This document shows positions 17,851 through 26,929 of a stretch of 64,000 nt of DNA, one piece after another. The DNA is from Flavonifractor sp. An82 (GTDB lineage: Bacteria > Bacillota > Clostridia > Oscillospirales > Oscillospiraceae). The notes below the pieces were generated by a model. That model searched no databases. It was not told the DNA's origin and saw nothing but the letters and a program-made list of their open reading frames with translations. Numbering within the stretch: the stretch's first letter is position 1; each line of letters starts with the position of its first letter. Position numbers and translations under genes: made by a program. The stretch spans positions 62,001-126,000 of the forward strand of contig NZ_NFHG01000008.1 of NCBI RefSeq assembly GCF_002159265.1, in the 5' to 3' direction.

Positions 17851-19023
17851 TCAGCTTACCAGGACGCCGGCGTCGTAGCTGCCCCAAAGGGTCAGCCGCT
17901 GCTCAGCCCGCACCATGCGGGCCACGATGGCCGCCGCCTCCGCCCGGGTCACGGTGCCCTGGGGATGGAAGGTCAGCTTGCTGTCCACCCCGCCCAGGAT
18001 TCCCTTGGCGTAGAGGCTGTAAATGGCCTCCGCCCCCGGGCTGGAAGAGGTGATGTCAGGCACGCTGGCCTTGACCCTGTTCAGATCGTTGATATTGCGC
18101 ATGTTGCGGGCCTGGCTGGTGGCCGCGAAGATCTGGGCGATCTCCCGCCGGGTGGCGGGGCGCTGATAATCCTTCTGGGTAAAGGTGCCGCTTTTGATGA
18201 TGCCGCTGGCCAGGCAGTAGCTCACCGCACCGGAATACCAATAGGGGCCGGTGGAGCTGCTGGTGTGGAAGCTGTCATTCTTATAGCGGCTCTCCATGGT
18301 GGCGGCCAGCTTGAGCACCTCGGCCACCGTCAGGGTCTGATCGGGGGCATACCGGTTGCCGCCCACACCGGAGGTGAGGCCCACATTATAGGCAATATCC
18401 ACCCACACGGCAAACCAGTCCCTGGGGGACACATCGCTGAAATTGGGCAGCTTGCCCCGTGTGAGAGAAAATCGGGCCGAGGGAACCCCCTTCTCCACCA
18501 GAATCCTGGGCAGGTCAAACACAGGGATCTTGGTCGCCACCCCGTCTTTGGTCAAAGTAAGTACTCTGGTACCCCCCTGCTCAGTGATGGTGGCGCTGTC
18601 ATAGATCAGATCGTAGAGCAGGTTGGTGGTGCCCCCCTGCCCATCCGGGAAGGGCAGGATACTGGCCACCCCCCAGCGGTTGCCCTTCTGCACCACATAC
18701 AGGCCGCAGTCCAGGGGCAGCAGGGTACCGTACTCCGGCTGGATCAGGTAGGTGCCGTCCTGCCGGATCACCCCCAGCTTGCCGTCCAGATTGACGGCGG
18801 CCAGCCCCAGGGAGAAGGATACCACACTGTCATACTGCAGGGGAATGACCACTTTCTTCTGGGCGTCCACAAAGCCCCATTTGCCGTCCAGCTCGCACTG
18901 GGCCAAGCCCTCGCTGTAGCCCCACACCGTGGCCCCCGCCGGGGCGGCAAAGGCCTGTCCCGCCAGCAGCAGGGAGAGCGCCAGCATCAGGCACAGACTC
19001 CGAATCGTCCTCTTTTTCCTCAT
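17851..19023 (-). CDS. Secreted WG-repeat protein with C-terminal SLH domains
   Basis: A 390-residue exported protein. It has a signal peptide at 1-26 (SLCLMLALSLLLAGQAFA) and WG repeats at about 30-125 (GLAQCELDGKWGFVDAQKK, AAVNLDGKLGVIRQDGTY, GLYVVQKGNRWGV). Three S-layer-homology motifs follow in the second half (FSDVSPRDWFAVWVDIAYNVGL, YWYSGAVSYCLASGIIKSG, VPDITSSSPGAEAIYSLYAKG). SLH domains bind pyruvylated cell-wall polymer, so the protein is probably displayed on the wall. Its start lies 2 bp after the rRNA methyltransferase stop, with GGAGGAA inside that gene. Confidence 0.8.
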   Translation of the reverse strand: MRKKRTIRSLCLMLALSLLLAGQAFAAPAGATVWGYSEGLAQCELDGKWGFVDAQKKVVIPLQYDSVVSFSLGLAAVNLDGKLGVIRQDGTYLIQPEYGTLLPLDCGLYVVQKGNRWGVASILPFPDGQGGTTNLLYDLIYDSATITEQGGTRVLTLTKDGVATKIPVFDLPRILVEKGVPSARFSLTRGKLPNFSDVSPRDWFAVWVDIAYNVGLTSGVGGNRYAPDQTLTVAEVLKLAATMESRYKNDSFHTSSSTGPYWYSGAVSYCLASGIIKSGTFTQKDYQRPATRREIAQIFAATSQARNMRNINDLNRVKASVPDITSSSPGAEAIYSLYAKGILGGVDSKLTFHPQGTVTRAEAAAIVARMVRAEQRLTLWGSYDAGVLVS

Positions 19024-19025
19024 CG

Positions 19026-20159
19026 TCAGTTCCTCCGTCGATTGATCCCATACTGGAACAGATCACATTTCAGCATGCCGTTATACAGCTTCCGCTTCTT
19101 CTCCGCTGTCCGGCCGAAGGTGCGCTCAAACTCCGTATGGGAGGAGAGCACGCTCACCTTCCACCCTTCAGGCAGGGCGCGCACCGCCTTGCCGAAGGCC
19201 CGGTACAGCTCCTCCGCCTCCCGCTTCTCCAGGATGCGCTCGCCGTAGGGCGGGTTGGTGACCACCCGGCCCACAGGGGCCTCCCGGTGGAATTTGGTAG
19301 CGTCGGCCACCTCAAAGCGTACCACGTCCTCCACGTCGGCCTTGACCACGTTATCCCGGGCGATGGCCACCGCCTTGGGGTCGATGTCCCCGCCCCAAAT
19401 GTCGTAATCCCCGTGGAACTCCTTGTCCATGGCCTCGTCGGCGGCCTGGAGCCACAGCCCGCTGTCCAGCCACCGCCACCGCTGGGCGGAGAAGGCCCGG
19501 TTCAGGCCGGGGGCACGGTTCTTGGCAATGAGGGCGGCCTCGATGGCAATGGTGCCCGAGCCGCAGAAGGGGTCGCAGAAGGGATCTCTTCCCCGATAGC
19601 GGGAAAGAAGCACCATGGCGGCGGCCAGAGTCTCCCGCAGAGGCGCCACCACACCCACCGCACGGTAGCCCCGCTTATGGAGCCCCGCTCCGGAGGTATC
19701 CAGCATCAGGGTGACCTCGTCGTGCATGATAGAAAACTGGACCTGGTAGAGGGCTCCGCTCTCCGGCAGGGTATCCATGCCGTATTTGCTCCCCAGCCGG
19801 GCGGCCAGCGCCTTCTTCAGTACCGCCTGAATGGCGGGCACCGCGTGGAGCTGGGAGTTGAGGGAGTGGCCCTTCACCGGGAAGGCCCCCTCCCGGGGGA
19901 TGTAGTCCTCCCAGGGCAGAGCTTTGGCACCCTCAAAGAGAGCCTCAAAGTCGGCGGCATGGTACCGGCCCACCACCAGCAGCACCCGCTCGCCGGTGCG
20001 CAGATTCAAATTTACTCTGGCAATATCTTCCGGACGAGCCTTACAGCCCACCCGGCCATTCTCCGCCTTCACCTCCGGCAGGCCCAGCCGGCGCAGCTCC
20101 TCAGCGCACAGGCCTTCCAGGCCAAACAGAGTGGGGATCAGCAATTCCAGTTCTCTCAT
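19026..20159 (-). CDS. THUMP-domain 23S rRNA guanine-N2 methyltransferase (RlmL/YpsC type)
   Basis: Methylates a guanine of 23S rRNA, by family. A 377-residue protein: N-terminal ferredoxin-like and THUMP region (about 1-160), then a Rossmann methyltransferase with the SAM motif DPFCGSGTIAIEAA (196-209) and the catalytic motif NPPYGERI (302-309). It matches the single-domain RlmL of Bacillota, without the RlmK domain fused in E. coli. It is first in an operon with the WG/SLH gene. Confidence 0.9.
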   Translation of the reverse strand: MRELELLIPTLFGLEGLCAEELRRLGLPEVKAENGRVGCKARPEDIARVNLNLRTGERVLLVVGRYHAADFEALFEGAKALPWEDYIPREGAFPVKGHSLNSQLHAVPAIQAVLKKALAARLGSKYGMDTLPESGALYQVQFSIMHDEVTLMLDTSGAGLHKRGYRAVGVVAPLRETLAAAMVLLSRYRGRDPFCDPFCGSGTIAIEAALIAKNRAPGLNRAFSAQRWRWLDSGLWLQAADEAMDKEFHGDYDIWGGDIDPKAVAIARDNVVKADVEDVVRFEVADATKFHREAPVGRVVTNPPYGERILEKREAEELYRAFGKAVRALPEGWKVSVLSSHTEFERTFGRTAEKKRKLYNGMLKCDLFQYGINRRRN

Positions 20160-20195
20160 GATTCGCTCCTCATTCCAGTCTCATCGGTTTGGTCC

Positions 20196-20224
20196 AGTAT
20201 ACCCTATTTCTCTCCGCTTGGCAA
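20196..20224 (-). promoter_or_regulatory. Sigma-A promoter of the rRNA methyltransferase gene
   Basis: On the minus strand: TTGCCA (20224-20219), a 17-bp spacer and TATACT (20201-20196), 37 bp upstream of the ATG at 20159. Confidence 0.7.
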
Positions 20225-20295
20225 ACTGTAACGGAATGTCACTTCCCTTTTTTACAGAAGTATGCTAGGATAGCCCTAAGAAAGGAGGTCCGTCT

Positions 20296-20751
20296 ATGCC
20301 CATACCCAGTATTTGCTGGCTGGTGGCCCTGATCGTCCTGGCGGTGGTGGAGGCCGCCACCGTGACTCTGGTCTCACTTTGGTTCGCTCTGGGCGCTCTG
20401 GCCGCACTGATCACGTCCTTCTTCGTCCAAAATATCTGGATCCAGTTTGCCGTATTTCTGGTGGTCTCCCTGGTCACCCTATTGGTGATCCGGCCCCTCA
20501 CCCGGCGCTATGTGGCTCCCAAGCAGGTGGCCACCAACGCCGACCGGGCGGTGGGCGCTGAAGGTGTGGTCACCCAGGCCATCGACAACCGGAACGCCCA
20601 GGGTCAGGTGACCGTGGACGGCAGCGTGTGGACCGCCCGCTCCGACCCGGAAGAACCCATTCCCGAGGGCGCCACGGTGCGGGTGCTGCGCATCGAAGGC
20701 GTCAAGCTCATTGTGACTCCCGCAGAAGAAAACTGTGTGTCCCACCGATAA
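20296..20751 (+). CDS. NfeD-family membrane protein
   Basis: A 151-residue short NfeD. It has three hydrophobic helices at about 5-70 and a C-terminal OB-fold (GAEGVVTQAIDNRNAQGQVTVDG to VRVLRIEGVKLIVTP). These proteins accompany stomatin/SPFH proteins and are thought to act with them in membrane microdomains. The next gene, 15 bp away, is such an SPFH protein. AAAGGAGG precedes the ATG. Confidence 0.9.
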   Translation: MPIPSICWLVALIVLAVVEAATVTLVSLWFALGALAALITSFFVQNIWIQFAVFLVVSLVTLLVIRPLTRRYVAPKQVATNADRAVGAEGVVTQAIDNRNAQGQVTVDGSVWTARSDPEEPIPEGATVRVLRIEGVKLIVTPAEENCVSHR

Positions 20752-20766
20752 AAGGAGGAATGGAAT

Positions 20767-21693
20767 ATGCCTGATATCCCCATCATTCCCATCATCATAA
20801 TCATCCTGGCCGTGCTCATCATCCTGGTGCTGGCCGCCAACCTGAAGATCGTTCAGCAGTCCAAGGCCTACGTCATTGAGCGCATGGGCGCCTTCCATTC
20901 CGTGTGGGGCGTGGGCGTCCACTTCAAGATTCCCTTTATTGAGCGGGTGGCCAAGGTGGTCTCTCTGAAGGAGCAGGTGGTGGATTTCGCCCCCCAGCCC
21001 GTTATCACCAAGGATAACGTCACCATGCAGATCGACACGGTGCTCTACTTCCAGATCACCGACGCCAAGCTGTACACCTACGGTGTGGAGCACCCCATGA
21101 GCGCCATTGAGAACCTGACCGCCACCACCCTGCGCAATATCATCGGCGAGCTGGAGCTGGATCAGTCCCTCACCAGCCGGGACATCATCAACTCCAAGAT
21201 GCGCTCCATTCTGGACGAGGCCACTGACCCCTGGGGCATCAAGGTCAACCGGGTGGAGCTGAAGAACATCATCCCGCCCAGAGAGATCCAGGACGCCATG
21301 GAGAAGCAGATGAAGGCCGAGCGGGAACGCCGGGAATCCATCCTCCAGGCCGAAGGCCAGAAGCAGAGCCAGATCCTGGTAGCCGAGGGCGAGAAGCAGT
21401 CCCTCATCCTCCGGGCCGATGCCGCCAAGCAGGCCGCCATCATGAAGGCCGAGGGCGAGGCCGAGGCCATCCTGAAGGTGCAGCAGGCCACCGCCGAGGC
21501 TCTCAAGCTCCTCAACGAGGCCAGCCCCACCGATCAGGTGCTGAAGATCAAGGCACTGGAGGCCTTCCAGGCCGCCGCCAACGGCCAGGCCACCAAGCTC
21601 ATCATCCCCTCCGAGATCCAGGGGCTTGCCGGCCTGTGCGCCTCCGCCAAGGCGGTGTTTGAGTCCTCCTCCGATTCCGAAAAGAAGAGCTGA
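20767..21693 (+). CDS. SPFH/Band 7 stomatin-like protein (QmcA/YbbK type)
   Basis: A 308-residue membrane scaffold protein. One N-terminal membrane helix (IIPIIIIILAVLIILVLAAN, about 5-28) is followed by the SPFH domain (about 30-190, including SKAYVIERMG and IPFIERV). A long Ala/Glu-rich coiled coil (about 190-265) and a short tail complete it. It forms oligomeric assemblies that organise membrane microdomains, usually with NfeD, its upstream neighbour. Confidence 0.93.
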   Translation: MPDIPIIPIIIIILAVLIILVLAANLKIVQQSKAYVIERMGAFHSVWGVGVHFKIPFIERVAKVVSLKEQVVDFAPQPVITKDNVTMQIDTVLYFQITDAKLYTYGVEHPMSAIENLTATTLRNIIGELELDQSLTSRDIINSKMRSILDEATDPWGIKVNRVELKNIIPPREIQDAMEKQMKAERERRESILQAEGQKQSQILVAEGEKQSLILRADAAKQAAIMKAEGEAEAILKVQQATAEALKLLNEASPTDQVLKIKALEAFQAAANGQATKLIIPSEIQGLAGLCASAKAVFESSSDSEKKS

Positions 21694-21748
21694 TCCCCTG
21701 TCCCATCCATGCGCCGCGGAAAGCCGCGGCGCATTTTTTATCTTTCTC

Positions 21749-21822
21749 TTGACAACTATCCTTGTCAATGCTATGCTATGTATGACAAGGATAATTGTCA
21801 TTTTGACGTATATATTTGTCAA
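21749..21822 (+). promoter_or_regulatory. Promoter and multi-site operator of the XRE-DUF3169 operon
   Basis: Promoter TTGACA (21749-21754), 17-bp spacer, TATGCT (21772-21777). TGACAACTATCCTTGTCA (21750-21767) covers the -35 box. TGACAAGGATAATTGTCA (21783-21800) is its reverse complement with one mismatch. A third TTGAC/GTCAA pair (21803-21807, 21818-21822) sits just before the gene. The regulator encoded next is the likely ligand. Confidence 0.75.
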
Positions 21823-21838
21823 TCCGGGAGGTGTGACC

Positions 21839-22042
21839 ATGCCGCTGTACAACCGGCTCAAGGAATACCGGGCCAGACTGGGGGTCAATCAGCAGGAGAT
21901 GGGCCGCCTGGCGGGGGTATCCCGCCAGACCATCAGTCAGATCGAGCGGGGGGACTACTCCCCCTCGGTGACTCTGGCGCTCAAGCTGGCAAAGCTGTGC
22001 GGAGTGACTGTGGAAGATATCTTTATCTATGAGGAGGAGTAA
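21839..22042 (+). CDS. Small XRE-family transcriptional regulator
   Basis: A 67-residue helix-turn-helix protein made almost only of the DNA-binding domain (LGVNQQEMGRLAGVSRQTIS, about 15-34). It belongs to the YozG-like group common in Bacillota. GGGAGGTG precedes ATG 21839. It is followed within 4 bp by a DUF3169-like membrane protein, a common pairing, and preceded by palindromic operators, so autorepression is likely. Confidence 0.9.
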   Translation: MPLYNRLKEYRARLGVNQQEMGRLAGVSRQTISQIERGDYSPSVTLALKLAKLCGVTVEDIFIYEEE

Positions 22043-22046
22043 GAAC

Positions 22047-22796
22047 ATGAATGACACGGTAAGACGGGACAACCGGAAGTCTCTGCCCCGCTTTCTGCTG
22101 GTGGTCCTGGTGGCTGGCCTGCTGGGCGGCGTGGTCGGCTTTTTCAGCGCCTTGGCAGCCGATTTGGGGACCCTGAACGCCATCCGGGACGGGCTGGATA
22201 TGTTTATGAGAACCATCACCCCCTGGGCCATCCCGGTGTGCACCGCCGCTCTGCTGATCCCCGGCCTCTGTCTGTATCGCTCGGCCAAAAAGGGGTATGC
22301 CGCCTGGGATCAGGAGTGTGACGAGGACTATCAGACCATTGAGGAAAAGCTGAGCTACACCCTGCTGCTCAGTTCCCTGGCCATGCTGGCCGATCTCTTT
22401 TTCCTGGCCGCCGGTTTCCTCTACGACATCTCCCTGATGAACGCCCTCCTTTTCCTGATCTCCCTGGCTTTTCTCATCGTACTCCAGCAAAAGGTGGTGG
22501 ATTTGACCCGGCGGATGAACCCGGAGAAGAAGGGCAGCGTCTACGACGTCAACTTCCAGAAGAAGTGGCTGGACAGCTGCGACGAGCTGGAGCGGGCCCA
22601 GATCGGGCAGGCAGCCCTCCATGCCTATAAAATCCTCAACGGCCTCTGCCCCGCCCTCTGGGTCATACTTGTGCTCCTCAGTCTTGTGACGGATGTGGGC
22701 CTGCTGCCCATCCTGATGGTGGTGCTCATCTGGGGTGCGCTCCAGGTCTCCTACACCCTGGAATGTATCCGCCTCAGCCGCCGCAAATCCCGCTGA
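22047..22796 (+). CDS. DUF3169-like integral membrane protein
   Basis: A 249-residue protein with six or so hydrophobic helices in pairs (about 17-38, 55-75, 108-128, 135-155, 205-240). It resembles DUF3169 proteins found beside small XRE regulators; function unknown. ATG 22047 is chosen because GAGGAGGAG lies 7 bases upstream and overlaps the alternative start at 22029. The family assignment is by resemblance and context. Confidence 0.65.
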   Translation: MNDTVRRDNRKSLPRFLLVVLVAGLLGGVVGFFSALAADLGTLNAIRDGLDMFMRTITPWAIPVCTAALLIPGLCLYRSAKKGYAAWDQECDEDYQTIEEKLSYTLLLSSLAMLADLFFLAAGFLYDISLMNALLFLISLAFLIVLQQKVVDLTRRMNPEKKGSVYDVNFQKKWLDSCDELERAQIGQAALHAYKILNGLCPALWVILVLLSLVTDVGLLPILMVVLIWGALQVSYTLECIRLSRRKSR

Positions 22797-22800
22797 AAAA

Positions 22801-22828
22801 AAGCCTGTATCCAACCGGATACAGGCTT
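22801..22828. terminator. Bidirectional terminator between DUF3169-like and DUF1576 genes
   Basis: AAGCCTGTATCC (22801-22812) and GGATACAGGCTT (22817-22828) form a perfect 12-bp stem with loop AACC. A-runs precede and T-runs follow, so it can stop both convergent transcripts. Confidence 0.9.
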
Positions 22829-22831
22829 TTT

Positions 22832-24151
22832 TCAGTGCTTTTTGGAAATGGGAGGCGGGACGATGGGACTGTCCTGCTCGAAGGCATCGAAGTAATCGGC
22901 TTCCTGAAGCTCAGGCCGGCGGTGGCGAATGGCCTCGGAGATGATGGGATAGAGCACGATGGCCAGCAGGCCGCCGGAGAAGCCGTTGTTATACAGGTTG
23001 AAGCCCTCCACCGGGGTACCGGCCCGCAGCACCACCGAGGAGTGGAGGAACCCGGCCAAAATACCGAAGGGCCAGCCGAAGTAGCCCGAAATGGGGGCCA
23101 GAGTGGTACCGAAGAGCAGGGCCAGCTGCACAGCGCTGTCGTTGATGCTCCAATGCATGCAGAAGCCGCCCAGCACCACACCCAGCATGATGGGGATAAT
23201 GTTGCGGGCGTGCTTGCCGAAGGCGGAGAAGCCCATGATGGTAAAAATACCGCCCAGGGTGGGACCATTCAGATCGCCGCCGGTAATCAGAATGAAGGCC
23301 ATACCGATGAGACCGTTAACTCCCACATTGATCAGGGTAGGCGCCGCGCCGAACATACGCAGATAGTCACTGGGAGCCCGGCCAGTGGTGAGCAGCAGCC
23401 GCCGGTAGCCCGCCCAGGCTGCCCAGATGGGCCGTCCGCTGAAAAACAGGCCCATTACGATCAGGATCAGGCACAGTCCGCCCAGACAGATCCCCAGTTC
23501 CACGTTATAACCGGTGGCCCAGTGGTGGGCCACTGTAGGCCGCGCCCCCAGGGAGGTCATCACCGGCACCATGATGGTGGCCAGCAGGCCGCAGGCAAAA
23601 CCCATATTGTACAGGTTCAGGCCGTTCTGAATCTTGTATGTATAGGCGGACAGGGGGGGCAGCACGAAGCCGATGACGGCGCCGATGAGAATGGCCCACC
23701 AGATATTGCCCCAGCCGTTGTCCAGCGCCACATAGCTCACCACAGGAGACAGCGAGGTGGCCAGCAGGGATACCGAGGCATACTTGCCGAACTCCTCCCG
23801 GCGGACCTTGGCGTACAGGAAGGTACCAAAGATGATGGGCCAGATGTTGGCAATATTTTTGCCGAACAGGGCAAAGCCCGCCATCAGGCCGATTTCCACC
23901 AGGGTGTAACCGTTGAGAGGGTCCTTACTCAGGTGGAGGATTCCCAGGCTAATGAGGGTGACCAGAGCGGCGTTGACAAAGGCCGCCCCGATACCCGCGA
24001 TCTTCACATAGTCGGTGATGAGGGCATCCTCCGTCTGGATGATCTTCCACAATCCCGGCAGGATCTGGGTGGGATCTCCCAGGATCACGCCGATGGCGAT
24101 GAGGTAGACAGCAAAACAAATGGCAGCGGGATAGATCTTATGGTAGCGCAT
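22832..24151 (-). CDS. DUF1576 multi-spanning membrane protein
   Basis: A 439-residue hydrophobic protein with about 10-12 membrane helices. Two related halves contain similar glycine-rich stretches (GLMAGFALFGKNIANIWPIIFGTFLYA and GFSAFGKHARNIIPIMLGVVLGG). This matches DUF1576, an uncharacterised family of probable transporters. GGGGG lies upstream of the ATG. The repeat suggests an inverted or tandem pseudo-symmetric fold. The substrate cannot be read from sequence. Confidence 0.8.
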   Translation of the reverse strand: MRYHKIYPAAICFAVYLIAIGVILGDPTQILPGLWKIIQTEDALITDYVKIAGIGAAFVNAALVTLISLGILHLSKDPLNGYTLVEIGLMAGFALFGKNIANIWPIIFGTFLYAKVRREEFGKYASVSLLATSLSPVVSYVALDNGWGNIWWAILIGAVIGFVLPPLSAYTYKIQNGLNLYNMGFACGLLATIMVPVMTSLGARPTVAHHWATGYNVELGICLGGLCLILIVMGLFFSGRPIWAAWAGYRRLLLTTGRAPSDYLRMFGAAPTLINVGVNGLIGMAFILITGGDLNGPTLGGIFTIMGFSAFGKHARNIIPIMLGVVLGGFCMHWSINDSAVQLALLFGTTLAPISGYFGWPFGILAGFLHSSVVLRAGTPVEGFNLYNNGFSGGLLAIVLYPIISEAIRHRRPELQEADYFDAFEQDSPIVPPPISKKH

Positions 24152-24181
24152 ATGGTGTCCCCCTTCGGATGGGCAGCCGTA

Positions 24182-25093
24182 TTACAGGCCCTCAAAATAT
24201 TGTCTGGTCTGTTCCGCGTTGCGCATGACTTCCTGCTTCAGTTCCTCCAGGCTGTCAAATTTCCGTTCTCCCCGCAGCCGCTTGTAAAACTCCATCCGCA
24301 CGGTCTGGCCGTACAGATCACCGCTGAAGTCCAGGATGAAGCCCTCTACCGTCACCCGGTCCCCGTCGTCCACCGTGGGGCGTACCCCAACGTTGGTCAC
24401 CGCCGGGCGGCTGTCGCCGTTTTCAAACCAAACCCGGGTGGCATATACGCCGTAGGCCGGCACCAGCACGCCGGGCTGGAAGCGCAGGTTCACCGTGGGG
24501 AAGCCCAAGGTGGAACCCAGTTTCTTGCCGTGGGCCACCGTATCGGTGAGGGTATGGGGATGGCCCAGAAACTCGTTGGCCCGCTCCATCTCTCCCTGGG
24601 CCACCAGGGTACGGATATAGGTGGAGGACACGGTGATATCGTCCCGGCTCACCTTGGGGATGATGTCGCAGCCGATGCCCAGCTCCCGGCACAGGGCCTG
24701 AAGCCGCTCCGGATTTCCCTCTCCCTTGTAGCCGAAGTGGAAGTCGTGGCCGGCCACCAAGTGGACCGCCCCGTGTTCCTTCACCAGATAGTCGGTGACA
24801 AACTCCCGCCAGGGCTGGTGCATCATCCGCTCGTCAAAGTGGGCCACGATCACGTCCCGGATGCCGTAATACCGCCGCATCAGTTCCGCCCGGTCCAGGG
24901 GGGAACTGAGCAGAGGCACCGCCGGAGTTTTAAGGATCAGGTTCTCCGGGTGGGTGTCAAAGGTGACCGCCGCCGGGACCGCTCCCAGCTCAGCCGCCTT
25001 CTCCCCTACCCGGCGCAGCAGGGCTCCGTGGCCCAGATGGACCCCGTCAAAAAAGCCCAGCGCGATCACACGTCTTGTCTCTGTCCCGTTCAA
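24182..25093 (-). CDS. ribF: Bifunctional riboflavin kinase / FAD synthetase
   Basis: Converts riboflavin to FMN and FMN to FAD. A 303-residue protein: an N-terminal adenylyltransferase with GFFDGVHLGH and SSTYIRTLV, then a C-terminal flavokinase with LGFPTVNL. Start TTG 25093 is chosen because GAGGTG lies 8 bases upstream, at the end of truB, and homologues begin near this point. Last gene of the rimP-infB operon, 5 bp after truB. Confidence 0.93.
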   Translation of the reverse strand: MNGTETRRVIALGFFDGVHLGHGALLRRVGEKAAELGAVPAAVTFDTHPENLILKTPAVPLLSSPLDRAELMRRYYGIRDVIVAHFDERMMHQPWREFVTDYLVKEHGAVHLVAGHDFHFGYKGEGNPERLQALCRELGIGCDIIPKVSRDDITVSSTYIRTLVAQGEMERANEFLGHPHTLTDTVAHGKKLGSTLGFPTVNLRFQPGVLVPAYGVYATRVWFENGDSRPAVTNVGVRPTVDDGDRVTVEGFILDFSGDLYGQTVRMEFYKRLRGERKFDSLEELKQEVMRNAEQTRQYFEGL

Positions 25094-25098
25094 TGTAG

Positions 25099-25983
25099 TT
25101 ACACCTCGAAAAAGCTTTTGATGGTGCTCATGGTACCCCCTACGCACCGGCCCAGCAGCAGAAATTCTCCGTCAGGGCCGTATACCCGCCAGGTGCCGTC
25201 CTGAGCGGCACAGGGGAAGGGGCTGCCGTTTTTGGCCTTCTTCAGCACGCTCGCACCGATGGTCACCGCAGGATACTCTCCAAAGCAGGCATCCACCGGA
25301 GCCAGCAGGGCGGCAGGATCGGAGGCGGCCTGAAGCATCTCCAGGGTCACCGCCCGGTCCAGGGTGTAGCCCGCCGCCTCGGTGCGCCGCAGGGCGGACA
25401 TGCAGCCACCGCAGCCCAGGGCCTGCCCGATGTCGTGGCACAGGGTACGGACATAGGTGCCCTTGGAGCAGCGCACCCGCAGATACCAGGTGTCTGCATC
25501 CCGGGGGAAGCCCTTGGGGACCTCCTCCAGCACCTCCAGCCCATAGATGGTCACCGGACGCGGGGGACGCTCCACCTCTTTGCCCGCCCGGGCCAGCTCA
25601 TAGAGCTTTTTGCCGTCCCGCTTGATGGCGGAGTACATGGGGGGGATCTGGAGGATGTCTCCCCGGAACCCTTCCAGGGCCCTCTCCAGGGCAGCCCGGT
25701 CCACCTGCACCGGACGCTGCTCCAGCACCTGGCCGGTGGTATCCTGGGTATTTGTGATAACGCCCAGTTTTAAACCGGCGATATATTCCTTTTTTCCCTC
25801 TGTGGCGAACTCCACCGCCCGGGTGGCCCGGCCCACAAAGACAGGGAGCACACCGGTGGCCATGGGGTCCAGGGTGCCGCCGTGGCCCACCCGCCGCTCA
25901 TGGAGGATGCCCCGCACCTTGGCGCAGACGTCCATGCTGGTCCACTCCTGGGGTTTGTCGATGATAAGCACTCCGTTAGGCAT
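25099..25983 (-). CDS. truB: tRNA pseudouridine-55 synthase
   Basis: Makes pseudouridine 55 in the T-loop of most tRNAs. A 294-residue protein, normal length, starting MPNGVLIIDKPQEWTS. The catalytic Asp is in GHGGTLDPMATGVLPV. YSAIKRDGKKLYELAR and RVRCSKGTYVRTL are further family motifs, and a C-terminal PUA-like part is present. Longer frames extend into nrnA, but ATG 25983 matches the family start. It overlaps the nrnA end by 8 bases. Confidence 0.96.
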   Translation of the reverse strand: MPNGVLIIDKPQEWTSMDVCAKVRGILHERRVGHGGTLDPMATGVLPVFVGRATRAVEFATEGKKEYIAGLKLGVITNTQDTTGQVLEQRPVQVDRAALERALEGFRGDILQIPPMYSAIKRDGKKLYELARAGKEVERPPRPVTIYGLEVLEEVPKGFPRDADTWYLRVRCSKGTYVRTLCHDIGQALGCGGCMSALRRTEAAGYTLDRAVTLEMLQAASDPAALLAPVDACFGEYPAVTIGASVLKKAKNGSPFPCAAQDGTWRVYGPDGEFLLLGRCVGGTMSTIKSFFEV

Positions 25984-26926
25984 TGTGTTCCACCTGCCGG
26001 ATGGCGTCCAGAATGGCGGACTCCGCTTGCTCCAGGGTACCGTTGATGGTACAGCCGGCAGCGGCGGCATGTCCGCCGCCTCCCAGCAGAGCGCATACCT
26101 TGGTAGCATTCAGCCCGCCGCTGGTGCGGACGGACAGCTTGCACGCCCCATCCTCCAGCTCCCGAATGGTGACGGAGGTCTCCACCCCCTCGATCTGGCC
26201 CAGGAAGGCGGCGATGTCCTCCATGTCCTCCTCAGTGGCGCCCGCCTCGTCCATCAGGGACAGGGACACAGGGGCCACGGCGATCTTGCCGTCCTCATAG
26301 CGGTGCATCCGCTCCACAATGAGCCGCTCCACCTGGAGCCGGGCCCAGGTCTTGGTCCGGAAGTGGCGCTTGTTCAGGGGGAAGACGTCGATCCCGGTGG
26401 CCATCAGGGCGGCGGCCACCCGGTGGGTGTCCGCCGTGGTGTTGCCGTACTGGAAGCAGCCGGTATCGGTGGACACGGCCACATACAGGGGCACCGCCGT
26501 CTCGGTGTTGACCTGGCCCAGTTCGTTGAGAATCTCATAGATGATCTCACCGCAGGCCGCCCGCCCGGCATCCAGGCAGGTCTCCTTGGCAAAGAACTCC
26601 TGGGAGGGGTGATGGTCGATAGCCAGGTCGACTCCCCGCTCCAGCCAGGGTTCACCGGATTTGGTAAACAGGCCCCGGGCGGCGATATCCACGCTGACCA
26701 CTGTGTCCGGCTCATAGCCCTCGGGGGCCAGCAGGCCCTCCAGGTACGGAGTGAACAGATGGGTCTCCCCGGTGCCGGGGCAGATATGGGCGGTCTTGCC
26801 CAGGCCCCGCAGGCCACGGCACAGGGCGGCGGCACAGCCGATGGTGTCTCCGTCAGGCCGCTTGTGGGTCAAAATCAGATAGCGGTCGTGGGCACGCAGC
26901 CAGGCCGCAGCTTCGGTATAGGTCAT
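25976..26926 (-). CDS. nrnA: DHH-family oligoribonuclease / pAp phosphatase NrnA
   Basis: Degrades short RNA oligomers and 3'-phosphoadenosine 5'-phosphate. A 316-residue protein. The DHH domain has RPDGDTIGCA, VSVDIA and DHHPSQ as metal ligands, and the DHHA1 domain ends in GGGGHAAAAGC. This gene is usual between rbfA and truB in Bacillota. Start ATG lies 3 bp after rbfA, with GAGGAAT upstream. Confidence 0.94.
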   Translation of the reverse strand: MTYTEAAAWLRAHDRYLILTHKRPDGDTIGCAAALCRGLRGLGKTAHICPGTGETHLFTPYLEGLLAPEGYEPDTVVSVDIAARGLFTKSGEPWLERGVDLAIDHHPSQEFFAKETCLDAGRAACGEIIYEILNELGQVNTETAVPLYVAVSTDTGCFQYGNTTADTHRVAAALMATGIDVFPLNKRHFRTKTWARLQVERLIVERMHRYEDGKIAVAPVSLSLMDEAGATEEDMEDIAAFLGQIEGVETSVTIRELEDGACKLSVRTSGGLNATKVCALLGGGGHAAAAGCTINGTLEQAESAILDAIRQVEHNA

Positions 26927-26929
26927 GGT

